Source of the DNA: Akkermansiaceae bacterium
GTDB taxonomy: Bacteria > Verrucomicrobiota > Verrucomicrobiia > Verrucomicrobiales > Akkermansiaceae
Length of the DNA stretch: 58,417 nt
Direction of reading: 5' to 3'
Assembly: GCA_025363295.1 (NCBI GenBank)
Contig: JANYEC010000095.1
Coordinates: 1 to 58,417, forward strand
Shown one piece after another: positions 18,195-26,084 of the stretch. Made by a program: the position numbers and the translations under genes. Each line of letters opens with the position of its first letter. Position 1 is the stretch's first letter. The notes under the pieces are model-generated. The model was not told where the DNA came from. It saw only the letters and a list, made by a program, of their open reading frames with translations, and made no database searches.

Positions 18195-19682
18195 ATGCTG
18201 TTTAACTCTTTCGAATTCCTGATACTGCTAGCAGTCACCCTGCTGCTTTACTATCTGCCCATCGCAGGGAAATGGGTGCGCGTTTGGCAGGTGAGTTTGT
18301 TGTTAGTGGCGAGTTCGATTTTCTATGGTTGGGAAAATCCGAAGCTGCTCATTCTTCTATCAGTTTCCTGCATGTTCAACTCGCTCGCGGTTGAGCGAAT
18401 TTTATTTTGGAAGCAGCGGAGTGATTCCAGCGGACGCTCGAAACGGTGGCTAACAGCGGCGATTATTCTGAATCTCGGTTTCCTCGCGTTTTTCAAATAC
18501 GCGGGGATCATTTATGGGTTGCTGCCGGAAGCATGGGTTTCCCCCTCAGTTTTGAACTGGATCCGATCGATCCCGCTGCCCATTGGTATCTCATTTTACA
18601 CCTTCCACGCACTCAGCTTACTCATCGATGTGCATCGAAACATGGTCACCTCGGAAACGCAACAACGGCTCAGTCGTCGTGGAAAAGGACGCCTCACATC
18701 AGCGGCAGATCTATCACTTTATATCGTCTTCTTTCCCCAACTCGTAGCAGGGCCGATCGTAAAGGCGCGGAACTTCATCGATCAGATCCGCGCTAAAATG
18801 TGGCGAGACATCGAGTGGACAGCCGTGCGCCGCTGCTTGGTCACTGGCTACTTCCTGAAAATTTTCGTCGCAGACAATCTATCAGAACAAACTGCTATGC
18901 TCACCATCGGCAGGGCGGCCCTTGAGTCCAGCGGGCCAGTGAATCTCATGGCCATGCTCTATGCTTACGGTTTCCAGATCTTCGCCGACTTTGCAGGCTA
19001 CTCGTTAATCGCGATCGGACTCGGCCTGATGTTTGGTTACCGTCTGCCGGAAAACTTTAAATTCCCCTATCTTTCACTGAGTATCACGGAATTTTGGCGG
19101 CGTTGGCATCTTTCTCTATCAGCGTGGTTGCGTGATTACCTCTATATCCCACTCGGCGGCAACAAGAAGGGGCCGGGACGGACTTATGTGAACCTTTTCC
19201 TAGTGATGTTCCTCGGCGGACTGTGGCACGGGGCTCTATGGAAATTCGCCCTGTGGGGGACTCTGCATGGCACGCTCCTGGCCGCCGAACGGTTTATCTT
19301 CCGTAACCGAGCAGACACGCCTAACACTTTGTCGCCGAGTCTAGGAATGTTGCGGGATGGCATCCGGTGGTTCTATGCGTTTCATGCAGTGATGTTCCTT
19401 TGGCTGACCTTCCTGATGCCGGACATGGCGAACATTGGCGCATTTTTCAAGGGCATGAGCAGTGGAAACTGGAGCGCGCCCGGACAACCGTTATTCGCCC
19501 TCTTCGTCTATGGCGGCATGGTGGTTCTCTATCACGTTTGGGGTCACTTAAAGGAAAGATGGCCTGAATTTGCGGAGAAGCTCGTTCACCCTCTCTCTGA
19601 AGGCGCACTTCACGGCTTGATGGTTTTATTGATTCTCACCAATCCCGGCGCACCCCGTGGTTTCATCTATTTCCAATTCTAA
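18195..19682 (+). CDS. MBOAT-family membrane O-acyltransferase (AlgI-like)
   Basis: The 495-residue multi-pass protein begins with the AlgI-type MLFNSFEFLILLAVTLLLYY and contains the family core FWRRWHLSLSAWLRDYLYIPLGG. The catalytic-site His H345 lies in MFLGGLWHGALWKF. MBOAT proteins of this branch pass acetyl groups across the membrane to a periplasmic SGNH partner, which is encoded 3 bases downstream. The target is probably a surface polysaccharide. It is not alginate specifically, because no alginate synthesis genes are present. Confidence 0.93.
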   Translation: MLFNSFEFLILLAVTLLLYYLPIAGKWVRVWQVSLLLVASSIFYGWENPKLLILLSVSCMFNSLAVERILFWKQRSDSSGRSKRWLTAAIILNLGFLAFFKYAGIIYGLLPEAWVSPSVLNWIRSIPLPIGISFYTFHALSLLIDVHRNMVTSETQQRLSRRGKGRLTSAADLSLYIVFFPQLVAGPIVKARNFIDQIRAKMWRDIEWTAVRRCLVTGYFLKIFVADNLSEQTAMLTIGRAALESSGPVNLMAMLYAYGFQIFADFAGYSLIAIGLGLMFGYRLPENFKFPYLSLSITEFWRRWHLSLSAWLRDYLYIPLGGNKKGPGRTYVNLFLVMFLGGLWHGALWKFALWGTLHGTLLAAERFIFRNRADTPNTLSPSLGMLRDGIRWFYAFHAVMFLWLTFLMPDMANIGAFFKGMSSGNWSAPGQPLFALFVYGGMVVLYHVWGHLKERWPEFAEKLVHPLSEGALHGLMVLLILTNPGAPRGFIYFQF

Positions 19683-19685
19683 CTC

Positions 19686-20525
19686 ATGCTTCGATACCTC
19701 ACCGGATTCGTTGTGATCTTTGCCGCTGGCCTAGGCTTGCAGTCGGTAGCGCTGCGGGCATGCGGAGGGAAAACCTTGAAGAGCGAATCGAATTATTTCT
19801 CCTCCATCGCACGTATCCAAACGGAGACAAAGGGAAAACCCAGAGTAATGATGTTAGGTTCATCGCTCACTGGGCGTCTCGGCGATCGCGCCCGGAAAAT
19901 CCAAGGTGTCGCGAACCTTGGGTGCGATGGCGGCAGCGCAATGGTGACGCTCCGCGCCATGGATCAAGGAGTTTTGCCGTCCGCTCCAGTGTTGATCGTT
20001 GAGGCTAACACCTTGGCCTATGAACTCGAAGGGCGCGGTAAGGACATTGCAACCGCGATTCGTTCGGAATGGTTCCACGTCGGATTCAAATATCCAAACC
20101 TTGGGGCCACCGCACGACCCACTGCTTTTGCGTATTCGTGGTTGATGGCTCGTCAATCCGAAGGTGGCCTCAGCTCTGGAAATCAATCTTTATCTATCAG
20201 ATCTAAACCTCATGTGATCGCTCGGTCGATGACTCCCGCATTGAATGAAAAATCCGCCGCGCTCGTTGACGAGATGACTGGCATTTTGAGCCGCTTGGAA
20301 AGCCGGGGCAGTCGGATTTTCCTCGTGATGTTGCCGGGTGTTCCCAAGGGTTTTTCAATTAAGGAAATCGCACTGGCACTCGCCTGCAAATCCGGCGTTC
20401 CATGGTGGGACCTCAATGAAGGACTGCCTGCGGGCGAGGTGGAATTCACCGACGGCCTTCACATGGATGCCGCGAGTGCGCAAAAAGTCATGAATACCTT
20501 GCAAGCGGAATTGATGACTCACTAA
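19686..20525 (+). CDS. SGNH-fold periplasmic acetyltransferase/esterase partner of the MBOAT protein
   Basis: The 279-residue protein has one N-terminal membrane anchor (TGFVVIFAAGLGLQSVAL). It then shows SGNH block I as GSSLTGR (residues 58-64, Ser in place of the usual GDS), block II-like NLGCDGGSAM, and block V DGLHMD near the end carrying the Asp and His. It resembles AlgJ/AlgX/DltD-like partners that complete O-acetylation outside the membrane. The four-base junction with the MBOAT gene indicates translational coupling. Confidence 0.78.
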   Translation: MLRYLTGFVVIFAAGLGLQSVALRACGGKTLKSESNYFSSIARIQTETKGKPRVMMLGSSLTGRLGDRARKIQGVANLGCDGGSAMVTLRAMDQGVLPSAPVLIVEANTLAYELEGRGKDIATAIRSEWFHVGFKYPNLGATARPTAFAYSWLMARQSEGGLSSGNQSLSIRSKPHVIARSMTPALNEKSAALVDEMTGILSRLESRGSRIFLVMLPGVPKGFSIKEIALALACKSGVPWWDLNEGLPAGEVEFTDGLHMDAASAQKVMNTLQAELMTH

Positions 20526-20581
20526 TGATCGGGCTTGGCTAACGGGTAAACCTCCGCCATGTTTCACCACTCCCGCCCGGC

Positions 20582-21871
20582 ATGAAAATTCTCAGCTACA
20601 CCGATTCCGGCTACACGCCATTTATCCGCCGCCTGAACCGCCGTGCACTCCCTGAACCCGGCGTGCGTGATCTGGTGACTGAAGTCATCGCAGAGGTTGC
20701 TGCGAAGGGCGATGAGGCCTTGTTCACTTTCACCAAACGTTTCGATGGCGCGGTGCTCACCTCAAAGACGCTTTTTGTTAGTGATGCGGAGTTCGCCGCA
20801 GCAGAGGAAGCCGTTACACCGGCGACCCGCATGGCAGTTGCACGCAGTTTGAAAAACATTCACTCGTTCGCGAAACGGAGCCTTCGGAAAGATTGGTCCG
20901 CGAAAAATGCCGAAGGCGCCACGGTGGGCGAGCGCTTCACGCCATTTGATCGCGTGGGAGTTTACGTGCCGGGCGGCAAGGCTCCACTGGTTTCCACGGC
21001 GCTCATGACCGCCGGGTTCGCGCAAGCTGCTGGAGTTCCCGAGATTCTAGCAGCCACTCCCTGCGGGCCGGATGGCTCGGTGAATCCATCGTTATTGTAT
21101 GCGTTGAAAGCTGCGGGAGTCACCGAAGCGATTAAGATCGGCGGTGCGCAGGCCATCGCGGCGCTCGCTCTCGGCACGCGTTCGATTCGTCCAGTGGATC
21201 GCATTTTCGGCCCAGGAAATGCCTTTGTCGTCGAGGCGAAACGCCAACTCGTGGGCGCGGTTTCCATCGATCTTCTACCCGGGCCGAGCGAAATCCTCAT
21301 CCTCTCTGATAAAACCGGAAATGCTGAATTTATAGCTGCCGACATCCTAGCCCAAGCGGAGCATGGTGGTGATAGCATCGTCGGATTCGCCACGGACTCG
21401 AAGGCGCTTCTCGGCAAAGTGATCAAAGCGATTGAGCGTCAAGTGCTCACTCTTTCTAGGTCAAAAATCATCCGCGAGGTTCTCAAGCGCGGCACTTTCC
21501 TGCTGCATCTCAAGTCGTTTGAAGACGGCGTCGCTCTCTCGAATGCCTTCGCCCCGGAACATCTTTCGTTGATCACGGCGGACGAGGCGCGATGGCTGCC
21601 ATTGATTCGGACGGCAGGTGCAATTTATGTCGGAAACGACTCGCCCGTCGCGGTGGGAGATTTTCTAGCAGGTCCCAGCCATACATTGCCCACAGGCGGA
21701 TCGGGCCGATCATTTTCCGGCATTCGTGCGGATCAATTCCAACGCCGGACCAGCATCGTCCGGCTCGATAAGCAATCAGTTCGGAAATCCCTATCAGTCG
21801 TCGAGGAGTTTGCTCGGATCGAGGGACTCGACGCCCATGGTAGATCGACCGCTATCCGTCTTGAAAAATGA
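20582..21871 (+). CDS. hisD: Histidinol dehydrogenase
   Basis: The 429-residue zinc- and NAD-dependent enzyme catalyses the last two steps of histidine synthesis. Landmarks are VGVYVPGGKAPLVSTALM, GPGNAFVVEAKRQLVG, the metal/active-site QAEHGGDS, and SPVAVGDFLAGPSHTLPTGG near the C-terminus. No other his gene is adjacent, so the pathway is dispersed. The upstream 56 bases carry no clear Shine-Dalgarno sequence. Confidence 0.97.
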   Translation: MKILSYTDSGYTPFIRRLNRRALPEPGVRDLVTEVIAEVAAKGDEALFTFTKRFDGAVLTSKTLFVSDAEFAAAEEAVTPATRMAVARSLKNIHSFAKRSLRKDWSAKNAEGATVGERFTPFDRVGVYVPGGKAPLVSTALMTAGFAQAAGVPEILAATPCGPDGSVNPSLLYALKAAGVTEAIKIGGAQAIAALALGTRSIRPVDRIFGPGNAFVVEAKRQLVGAVSIDLLPGPSEILILSDKTGNAEFIAADILAQAEHGGDSIVGFATDSKALLGKVIKAIERQVLTLSRSKIIREVLKRGTFLLHLKSFEDGVALSNAFAPEHLSLITADEARWLPLIRTAGAIYVGNDSPVAVGDFLAGPSHTLPTGGSGRSFSGIRADQFQRRTSIVRLDKQSVRKSLSVVEEFARIEGLDAHGRSTAIRLEK

Positions 21872-21988
21872 ACAAAGCTCTCGGAAGAACCCAGGGGCGA
21901 TAACACATCGCAATGTTTTCGGACTCTCCTCCGTCGCTGCTACCCGTTCTCGATTCAGTCGGAATTTGAAACCCATCTAAAGTCCAGT

Positions 21989-22861
21989 TTACGCTAAAGT
22001 CAAAATTCCATCGAGCGCCTTTATCGACAGCCATGCTGCTTCTACCTGATGGACTCGGAAAATTTGCGCCCGCCGAAGCATCGCCGCACTGATACATGCC
22101 ACGGTTCCGGCATCGCGGTCAGAAGGATTCGTTAGACCTAAGACTTCGCCGATCACGGTTTTGCGCGAGACTGGAACTAGCACCGGTCGGCCGAATTTTC
22201 GCAAGCGCTGCAAGTCGCGATAGACTGCTAGATTGTCTTCGCGTTGTTTTGCAAAATCGATTCCTGGGTCCAAAATCACAGCGTCCGTCGCCAAGCCCGC
22301 ACCCTGAATAAGAGAAATTTTCTCCTCAAAAAATCGCTCGATTTCCCCCATGACATTCGCCCATTGCTGGGACAAATGCGGGATTTTCGGCTCGCCGACG
22401 CTGTGCATGATGAGCAATGCCGCCCCGCTCGCCGCGCAGAATCTCGCATTCTGATCGTCAGGCAGGGCACCCATGTCATTGACGATTTCCACCCTCCCCA
22501 TCTGCAAAACTCCCTGCACCACGTCCGGCCTCCAAGTGTTAGCAGACAACACAGGCGGCCAGATTTGCACGTTGTCCTTTGGAACACAGCCTTGCCAAAC
22601 ATTTTCCCATCGCTCAATGAATCCTCTGAAACGCCGTAATTCCTCCTCCACGGGCACGGCCGCGCGATTCGTCCGCGCACTTTCCGCCCCCACATCGATC
22701 ACATCCGCGCCCGCCGCCACTTGCGCGCGCGCTTGGGCAATCGCTTTTTCAAAATCCAGCGTTCCATCGCCGGAAAATGAGTCATCATTCACATTCACAA
22801 TCCCCATAACCAAAGGACGCCGGGGAAACTCAATCACTCGTCGGGGTAGTTTCAGTTGCAT
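21989..22861 (-). CDS. folP: Dihydropteroate synthase, divergent
   Basis: The 290-residue TIM-barrel protein would condense pABA with pterin pyrophosphate in folate synthesis. It keeps the Lys of the SRK motif (PVSRKTVIGEVLG), the Asn of VNDMGA, DPGIDFAKQ and the final RVHQV arginine/histidine. Two pABA/pterin loops deviate: loop 1 reads GIVNVNDDSFSGDG where NVTPDSFSDGG is usual, and loop 2 reads ESARTNRAAV where ESTRPG is usual. It is probably a functional but divergent DHPS. A role as a DHPS paralogue cannot be excluded. Confidence 0.8.
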   Translation of the reverse strand: MQLKLPRRVIEFPRRPLVMGIVNVNDDSFSGDGTLDFEKAIAQARAQVAAGADVIDVGAESARTNRAAVPVEEELRRFRGFIERWENVWQGCVPKDNVQIWPPVLSANTWRPDVVQGVLQMGRVEIVNDMGALPDDQNARFCAASGAALLIMHSVGEPKIPHLSQQWANVMGEIERFFEEKISLIQGAGLATDAVILDPGIDFAKQREDNLAVYRDLQRLRKFGRPVLVPVSRKTVIGEVLGLTNPSDRDAGTVACISAAMLRRAQIFRVHQVEAAWLSIKALDGILTLA

Positions 22862-23093
22862 GGAAAGTTTTCAATAAATCACTCGATCAACTCCTTGTTC
22901 TCCGCCTGGTGCCATGCCGCCGATTACTCCCAAGGCGTCATACCCGCGGGTTCCCGACCAAGCGTGAGCCAATCTTGACGACTGTTAGAGAGGCAGCCAT
23001 CCGGTGGAGATCATGATTTTAAGAAAGCGGGATAGTTTTCTGCACGTCGTTACCTGCATCTTCAGTCGTTCTCACTGCTAGAAACATCACCCA
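22862..23093. other. Non-coding stretch between folP and the antitoxin relic
   Basis: No frame here is open for a useful length, and minus-strand translation is broken by several stops. If the neighbouring VapB relic once had a toxin partner downstream, it would have been here, but I recognise no PIN-domain residues. Confidence 0.4.
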
Positions 23094-23414
23094 TCACGCA
23101 CCCTCGGTCAAGTTTACGGAAAATCCCCGCAAGGCCAACAATACCCTCATCGTTCCCTCTCCGAACGTTTTCCATTCGCAATCTCCTAATCCTAGGTCGT
23201 CTACGTGTGATCGGTGGTGGATTGCCGTAAAATCCCATCCTGGATCCGGCGTCACCTCAAAAGCGGTTGATGAGCATCCCATTTGTTTCCGCAACGGAAC
23301 GCAACATGTCGGATACACCCCACCCAAGACCTTTCGGTCACGTGCTGCAACTACCTTCACCGTCTCCAACACATCGTCGTCAATATTCAACGTCGTTTTC
23401 GTGAGGCAAAGCAT
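23094..23414 (-). pseudogene. Relic of a ribbon-helix-helix (VapB-like) antitoxin
   Basis: The first 30 residues (TKTTLNIDDDVLETVKVVAARDRKVLG) match the strand-helix-helix of VapB-type antitoxins, which normally read RTTLNLDDDVL..K.LA...G..LGE. After this the expected ISEL..R helix is replaced by unrelated residues, and only FEVTPDPG recalls the usual FPVF.VPP toxin-binding tail. No toxin gene follows. It is probably decayed, although the frame itself is not interrupted. Confidence 0.45.
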
Positions 23415-23476
23415 CACTGCTATGGAAAGGTCCGTTCCCGGCTTGCCCCGTGCCGCGCGCCCGCTATCCTCCGCGC

Positions 23477-24559
23477 ATGTCTTCCACCTTCGGCCAGGTT
23501 TTCCGCATTCACACATTTGGCGAGTCGCATGGCGGCGGCGTCGGTGTGGTTATCGATGGTTGCCCGCCACGCATTCCGCTTTCTTTGGAGCATATCCAGC
23601 ATGAGCTCGACCGCCGCCGCCCCGGCCAATCTGAGATTGTCACCCCGCGCAAGGAAGCCGACACCGCTGAAATTCTATCAGGCCTTCAGGACGGCGTCAC
23701 CCTCGGCTGCCCGATCGCGATCCTCGTTCGCAACACGGACCAGCGTCCGGGTGCCTACGATGAAATGGCCGCTAAATATCGCCCGAGCCATGCGGACTAC
23801 ACCTACGATGCGAAGTATGGCATCCGTTCCGCCTCGGGTGGTGGCCGCGCTTCCGCCCGCGAAACCATCGGCCGCGTCGCCGCTGCTGCGGTTGCCCGCC
23901 AAGTGCTCGACGCGCTTCATCCCGGCATTGAAATCCTCGCTTGGGTGAAATCGATCCAAGAGCTCAACGCCGACGTCGATCCGCAAACGATTTGTGCCGA
24001 AATTATCGAATCTAACATTGTCCGCACTGGCGATCCCGCGATGGCCGAAACCATGATCGATCGCATCAAAGCCATCCGCGCGGATGGAAACTCCGTCGGC
24101 GGTGTGATCGAGTGCGTCATCCGCAATTGCCCGCCCGGCTTGGGTGAGCCGATTTTCGACAAGCTGGAAGCAGACCTCGCCAAAGCCATGCTTTGTCTCC
24201 CCGCCACCAAAGGCTTCGAGATCGGCTCAGGATTCGCAGGGACTTTACTAACAGGCCGCGAGCACAACGATGCCTTCCGCATGGTGGACGGCAAAGTCCG
24301 CACCACCACGAACCACTCCGGCGGCATCCAGGGCGGTATATCTAACGGAGAAAATATTATCTTTCGCATCGCCTTCAAGCCAACGGCCACCATCATGAGT
24401 AGTCAGGAAACCGTGACTTCCGCAGGTGAAAATACCGAGCTCTCCGGCAAAGGCCGCCACGATGCCTGTGTCCTCCCCCGCGCGGTCCCAATCGTCGAAG
24501 CCATGGCCACACTTATCCTAACGGATCACCTGCTCCGCCAGCGCGCCATGGCTTGGTAA
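23477..24559 (+). CDS. aroC: Chorismate synthase
   Basis: The 360-residue FMN-dependent enzyme converts EPSP to chorismate in aromatic amino-acid synthesis. Family signatures are [18 protein letters not shown] at the start, [21 protein letters not shown], and [23 protein letters not shown] [18 protein letters not shown] late segment is [15 protein letters not shown]. The ATG at 23477 gives the standard [19 protein letters not shown] start; an in-frame ATG nine codons upstream is less likely. Confidence 0.97.
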   Translation: MSSTFGQVFRIHTFGESHGGGVGVVIDGCPPRIPLSLEHIQHELDRRRPGQSEIVTPRKEADTAEILSGLQDGVTLGCPIAILVRNTDQRPGAYDEMAAKYRPSHADYTYDAKYGIRSASGGGRASARETIGRVAAAAVARQVLDALHPGIEILAWVKSIQELNADVDPQTICAEIIESNIVRTGDPAMAETMIDRIKAIRADGNSVGGVIECVIRNCPPGLGEPIFDKLEADLAKAMLCLPATKGFEIGSGFAGTLLTGREHNDAFRMVDGKVRTTTNHSGGIQGGISNGENIIFRIAFKPTATIMSSQETVTSAGENTELSGKGRHDACVLPRAVPIVEAMATLILTDHLLRQRAMAW

Positions 24560-24575
24560 GTCACCATCTCCAACC

Positions 24576-24603
24576 TTGACAAACGCACGCTTTCACGCAC
24601 GCT
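24576..24603 (+). promoter_or_regulatory. Promoter/operator of the toxin-antitoxin pair
   Basis: TTGACA (24576-24581) is a consensus -35 box. It is followed by an exact direct repeat, ACGCACGCT at 24583-24591 and 24595-24603, eight bases before the antitoxin ATG. Direct repeats over a promoter fit autoregulation by the YefM/YoeB complex. The -10 box is poor (CTATCC at 24602-24607, with overlong spacing). If it is real, the message would be nearly leaderless. Confidence 0.45.
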
Positions 24604-24611
24604 ATCCCGTC

Positions 24612-24854
24612 ATGACGACCATTACCGCGACTAAAGCCCGAGGGAATCTCTATTCACTCATCAACGAGGTGAGGGAGTCCCACGAACCGATTCAAATCAC
24701 TGGGAAACAAGGCAACGCGGTTCTGATTTCCGAGGATGACTGGCGCTCCATTCGGGAGACGCTGTTCCTGCATTCCATTCCCGGCTTGGTCGGCTCGATC
24801 AAACAGGCACGCGCGGGAGGTTTGGACGCGGCATCGGCCGAACTGGAATGGTAA
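24612..24854 (+). CDS. yefM: YefM/Phd-family antitoxin
   Basis: The 80-residue protein has the Phd/YefM N-terminus MTTITATKARGNLYSLINEV, then EPIQITGKQGNAVLISEDDWRSI and an acidic C-terminal tail that would block the toxin. It starts at 24612, where the family MTTITATxAR begins, rather than at an earlier in-frame ATG. It is four bases from the toxin gene and likely represses the pair together with it. Confidence 0.92.
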   Translation: MTTITATKARGNLYSLINEVRESHEPIQITGKQGNAVLISEDDWRSIRETLFLHSIPGLVGSIKQARAGGLDAASAELEW

Positions 24855-24858
24855 GCTG

Positions 24859-25122
24859 ATGTATGAAATCTTGTATTCTAAGCAGGCCCGCAAAGACGCG
24901 GAGAAGCTGACCAAGTGTCATCTTAAAAAACAGGCGCAAGCCTTGTTGGGAATTCTCGCCGTGGACCCCTTCCAAATACCACCACGCTATGAATCCTTAT
25001 GCGGTGAATTGGCCGGTTGTTTCTCCCGCAGAATCAATCTCCAACACCGGATCGTTTATGAGGCTTTCACCGATGAGAAAAAAGTTCTCGTCCTGCGCAT
25101 GTGGACTCATTACGGCGATTAA
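24859..25122 (+). CDS. yoeB: YoeB/Txe-family toxin, ribosome-dependent mRNA interferase
   Basis: The 87-residue RelE-fold protein begins MYEILYSKQARKDAEKL and contains ELAGCFSRRINLQHRIVYEA. It ends in RMWTHYGD with the His84-Tyr85 pair, matching the YoeB C-terminal catalytic residues. It would cut mRNA in the ribosomal A site when the antitoxin is degraded. All expected catalytic residues appear present, so the toxin looks active. It lies between aroC and gatB, a common kind of insertion point for a small module. Confidence 0.92.
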   Translation: MYEILYSKQARKDAEKLTKCHLKKQAQALLGILAVDPFQIPPRYESLCGELAGCFSRRINLQHRIVYEAFTDEKKVLVLRMWTHYGD

Positions 25123-25136
25123 AGAATTCCCCTGCC

Positions 25137-25180
25137 TTTCTATCAAATCTTCTATCTTTCTATCAACAATCCACTCTCAA
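25137..25180 (-). repeat. Left copy of the inverted minisatellite around the CvpA-like gene
   Basis: Read on the minus strand, this segment is AGTGGATTGTTGATAGAAAGA followed by further GATAGAAAG units. It matches 19 of 21 positions with the opposite-strand copy at 26006-26026 beyond the next gene. CTTTCTATCAA occurs at 25137-25147 and 25156-25166, and also at 11874-11884. Confidence 0.55.
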
Positions 25181-25195
25181 TCATCAACCTCACTC

Positions 25196-25987
25196 TTGTC
25201 GCCCGACTCCATCCCACAACTCAGCCTCGGCACTGCCGCGCTCATCATCTTCGTGATGTGCGCTGGCTTCGTTGCCTTACGCGGAATGACGCGTATGATC
25301 ATCGGCACGACGGTGCTAAGTCTCAGCGCATGGATTGGATTTCGGTTTTGGCAAGTGGCACCGGCACTGTCCATCGACTGGACCGGAAAATCCCAATCAT
25401 GGATCACCAGCGGCCTTCCAATTGCCACTTTCATCATCGCGTTTTTCGCCATTCGTAAAATCGTCAAATCCATCGCCCGTCCTTTCGGAAAATCGTCGGA
25501 CGTGGACGAACCTCGGTCCATCATCAAGACCGCCTTCCGACTGCTATTCGCCCTCATTCCCACGACGGTGCTGTGCCTGATAGGTGCCACCTTGGTCCAT
25601 CACAACGGCTCCATAGCGGAAGTCCGCGCCTTTTCGGAAAAAACGATCAGCGGGGAAGAAACGACACCCACCGCGTTTAGCCAACGCCTTAAATCCGCCG
25701 TGGAAGCCGCCCTCCCCGCGAGCTGGCTCAAATTGCTTGATCCTCTAACGGAGGCATCCCGTCTCACCCTTGCCAAGCTCATCACCGCCCAATCCGACTC
25801 CCCTTTAAAACCCGTCATCGATCCCCGCACCGGCAAGCCGGTGCCCCGCGCCATCATTGTGGAGGACCGCGAGCTGCAAAACCTTGCCCGCGAGGGAGAC
25901 TTCAGCACACTCCTCCGCCACCCACGCCTCACCAAAGCCCTCACAGATCCCAAAGTGAAAAAAATCATCAAAGATCTCAGCCTTTGA
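25196..25987 (+). CDS. CvpA-like membrane protein
   Basis: The most plausible start is a TTG at 25196 giving 263 residues, because the frame enters from inside the yoeB region and the first helix begins soon after. There are four hydrophobic segments in the first 140 residues (AALIIFVMCAGFVALRG, TTVLSLSAWIGF, FIIAFFAIRKIV, LLFALIPTTVLCLIGAT). The GFVALRGMTRMI sequence resembles the CvpA family start. The C-terminal half is soluble, with DPRTGKPVPRAIIVED. The role is unknown; CvpA proteins affect envelope stress and secretion. Confidence 0.6.
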   Translation: MSPDSIPQLSLGTAALIIFVMCAGFVALRGMTRMIIGTTVLSLSAWIGFRFWQVAPALSIDWTGKSQSWITSGLPIATFIIAFFAIRKIVKSIARPFGKSSDVDEPRSIIKTAFRLLFALIPTTVLCLIGATLVHHNGSIAEVRAFSEKTISGEETTPTAFSQRLKSAVEAALPASWLKLLDPLTEASRLTLAKLITAQSDSPLKPVIDPRTGKPVPRAIIVEDRELQNLAREGDFSTLLRHPRLTKALTDPKVKKIIKDLSL

Positions 25988-25991
25988 AGAG

Positions 25992-26026
25992 AGTGGATCG
26001 TTGAAAGTGGATCGTTGATGGAAAGA
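25992..26026 (+). repeat. Right copy of the inverted minisatellite, tandemly doubled
   Basis: AGTGGATCGTTGA occurs at 25992-26004 and again at 26006-26018. The second copy continues into TGGAAAGA, giving the near-match to the left copy at 25137-25180 in inverted orientation. It starts five bases after the CvpA-like stop codon. Confidence 0.6.
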
Positions 26027-26084
26027 AAAATTCCACCAGCGCATCTTCCTCTTCATCTTACTCGCAACCATCAACCTCCTCCCC

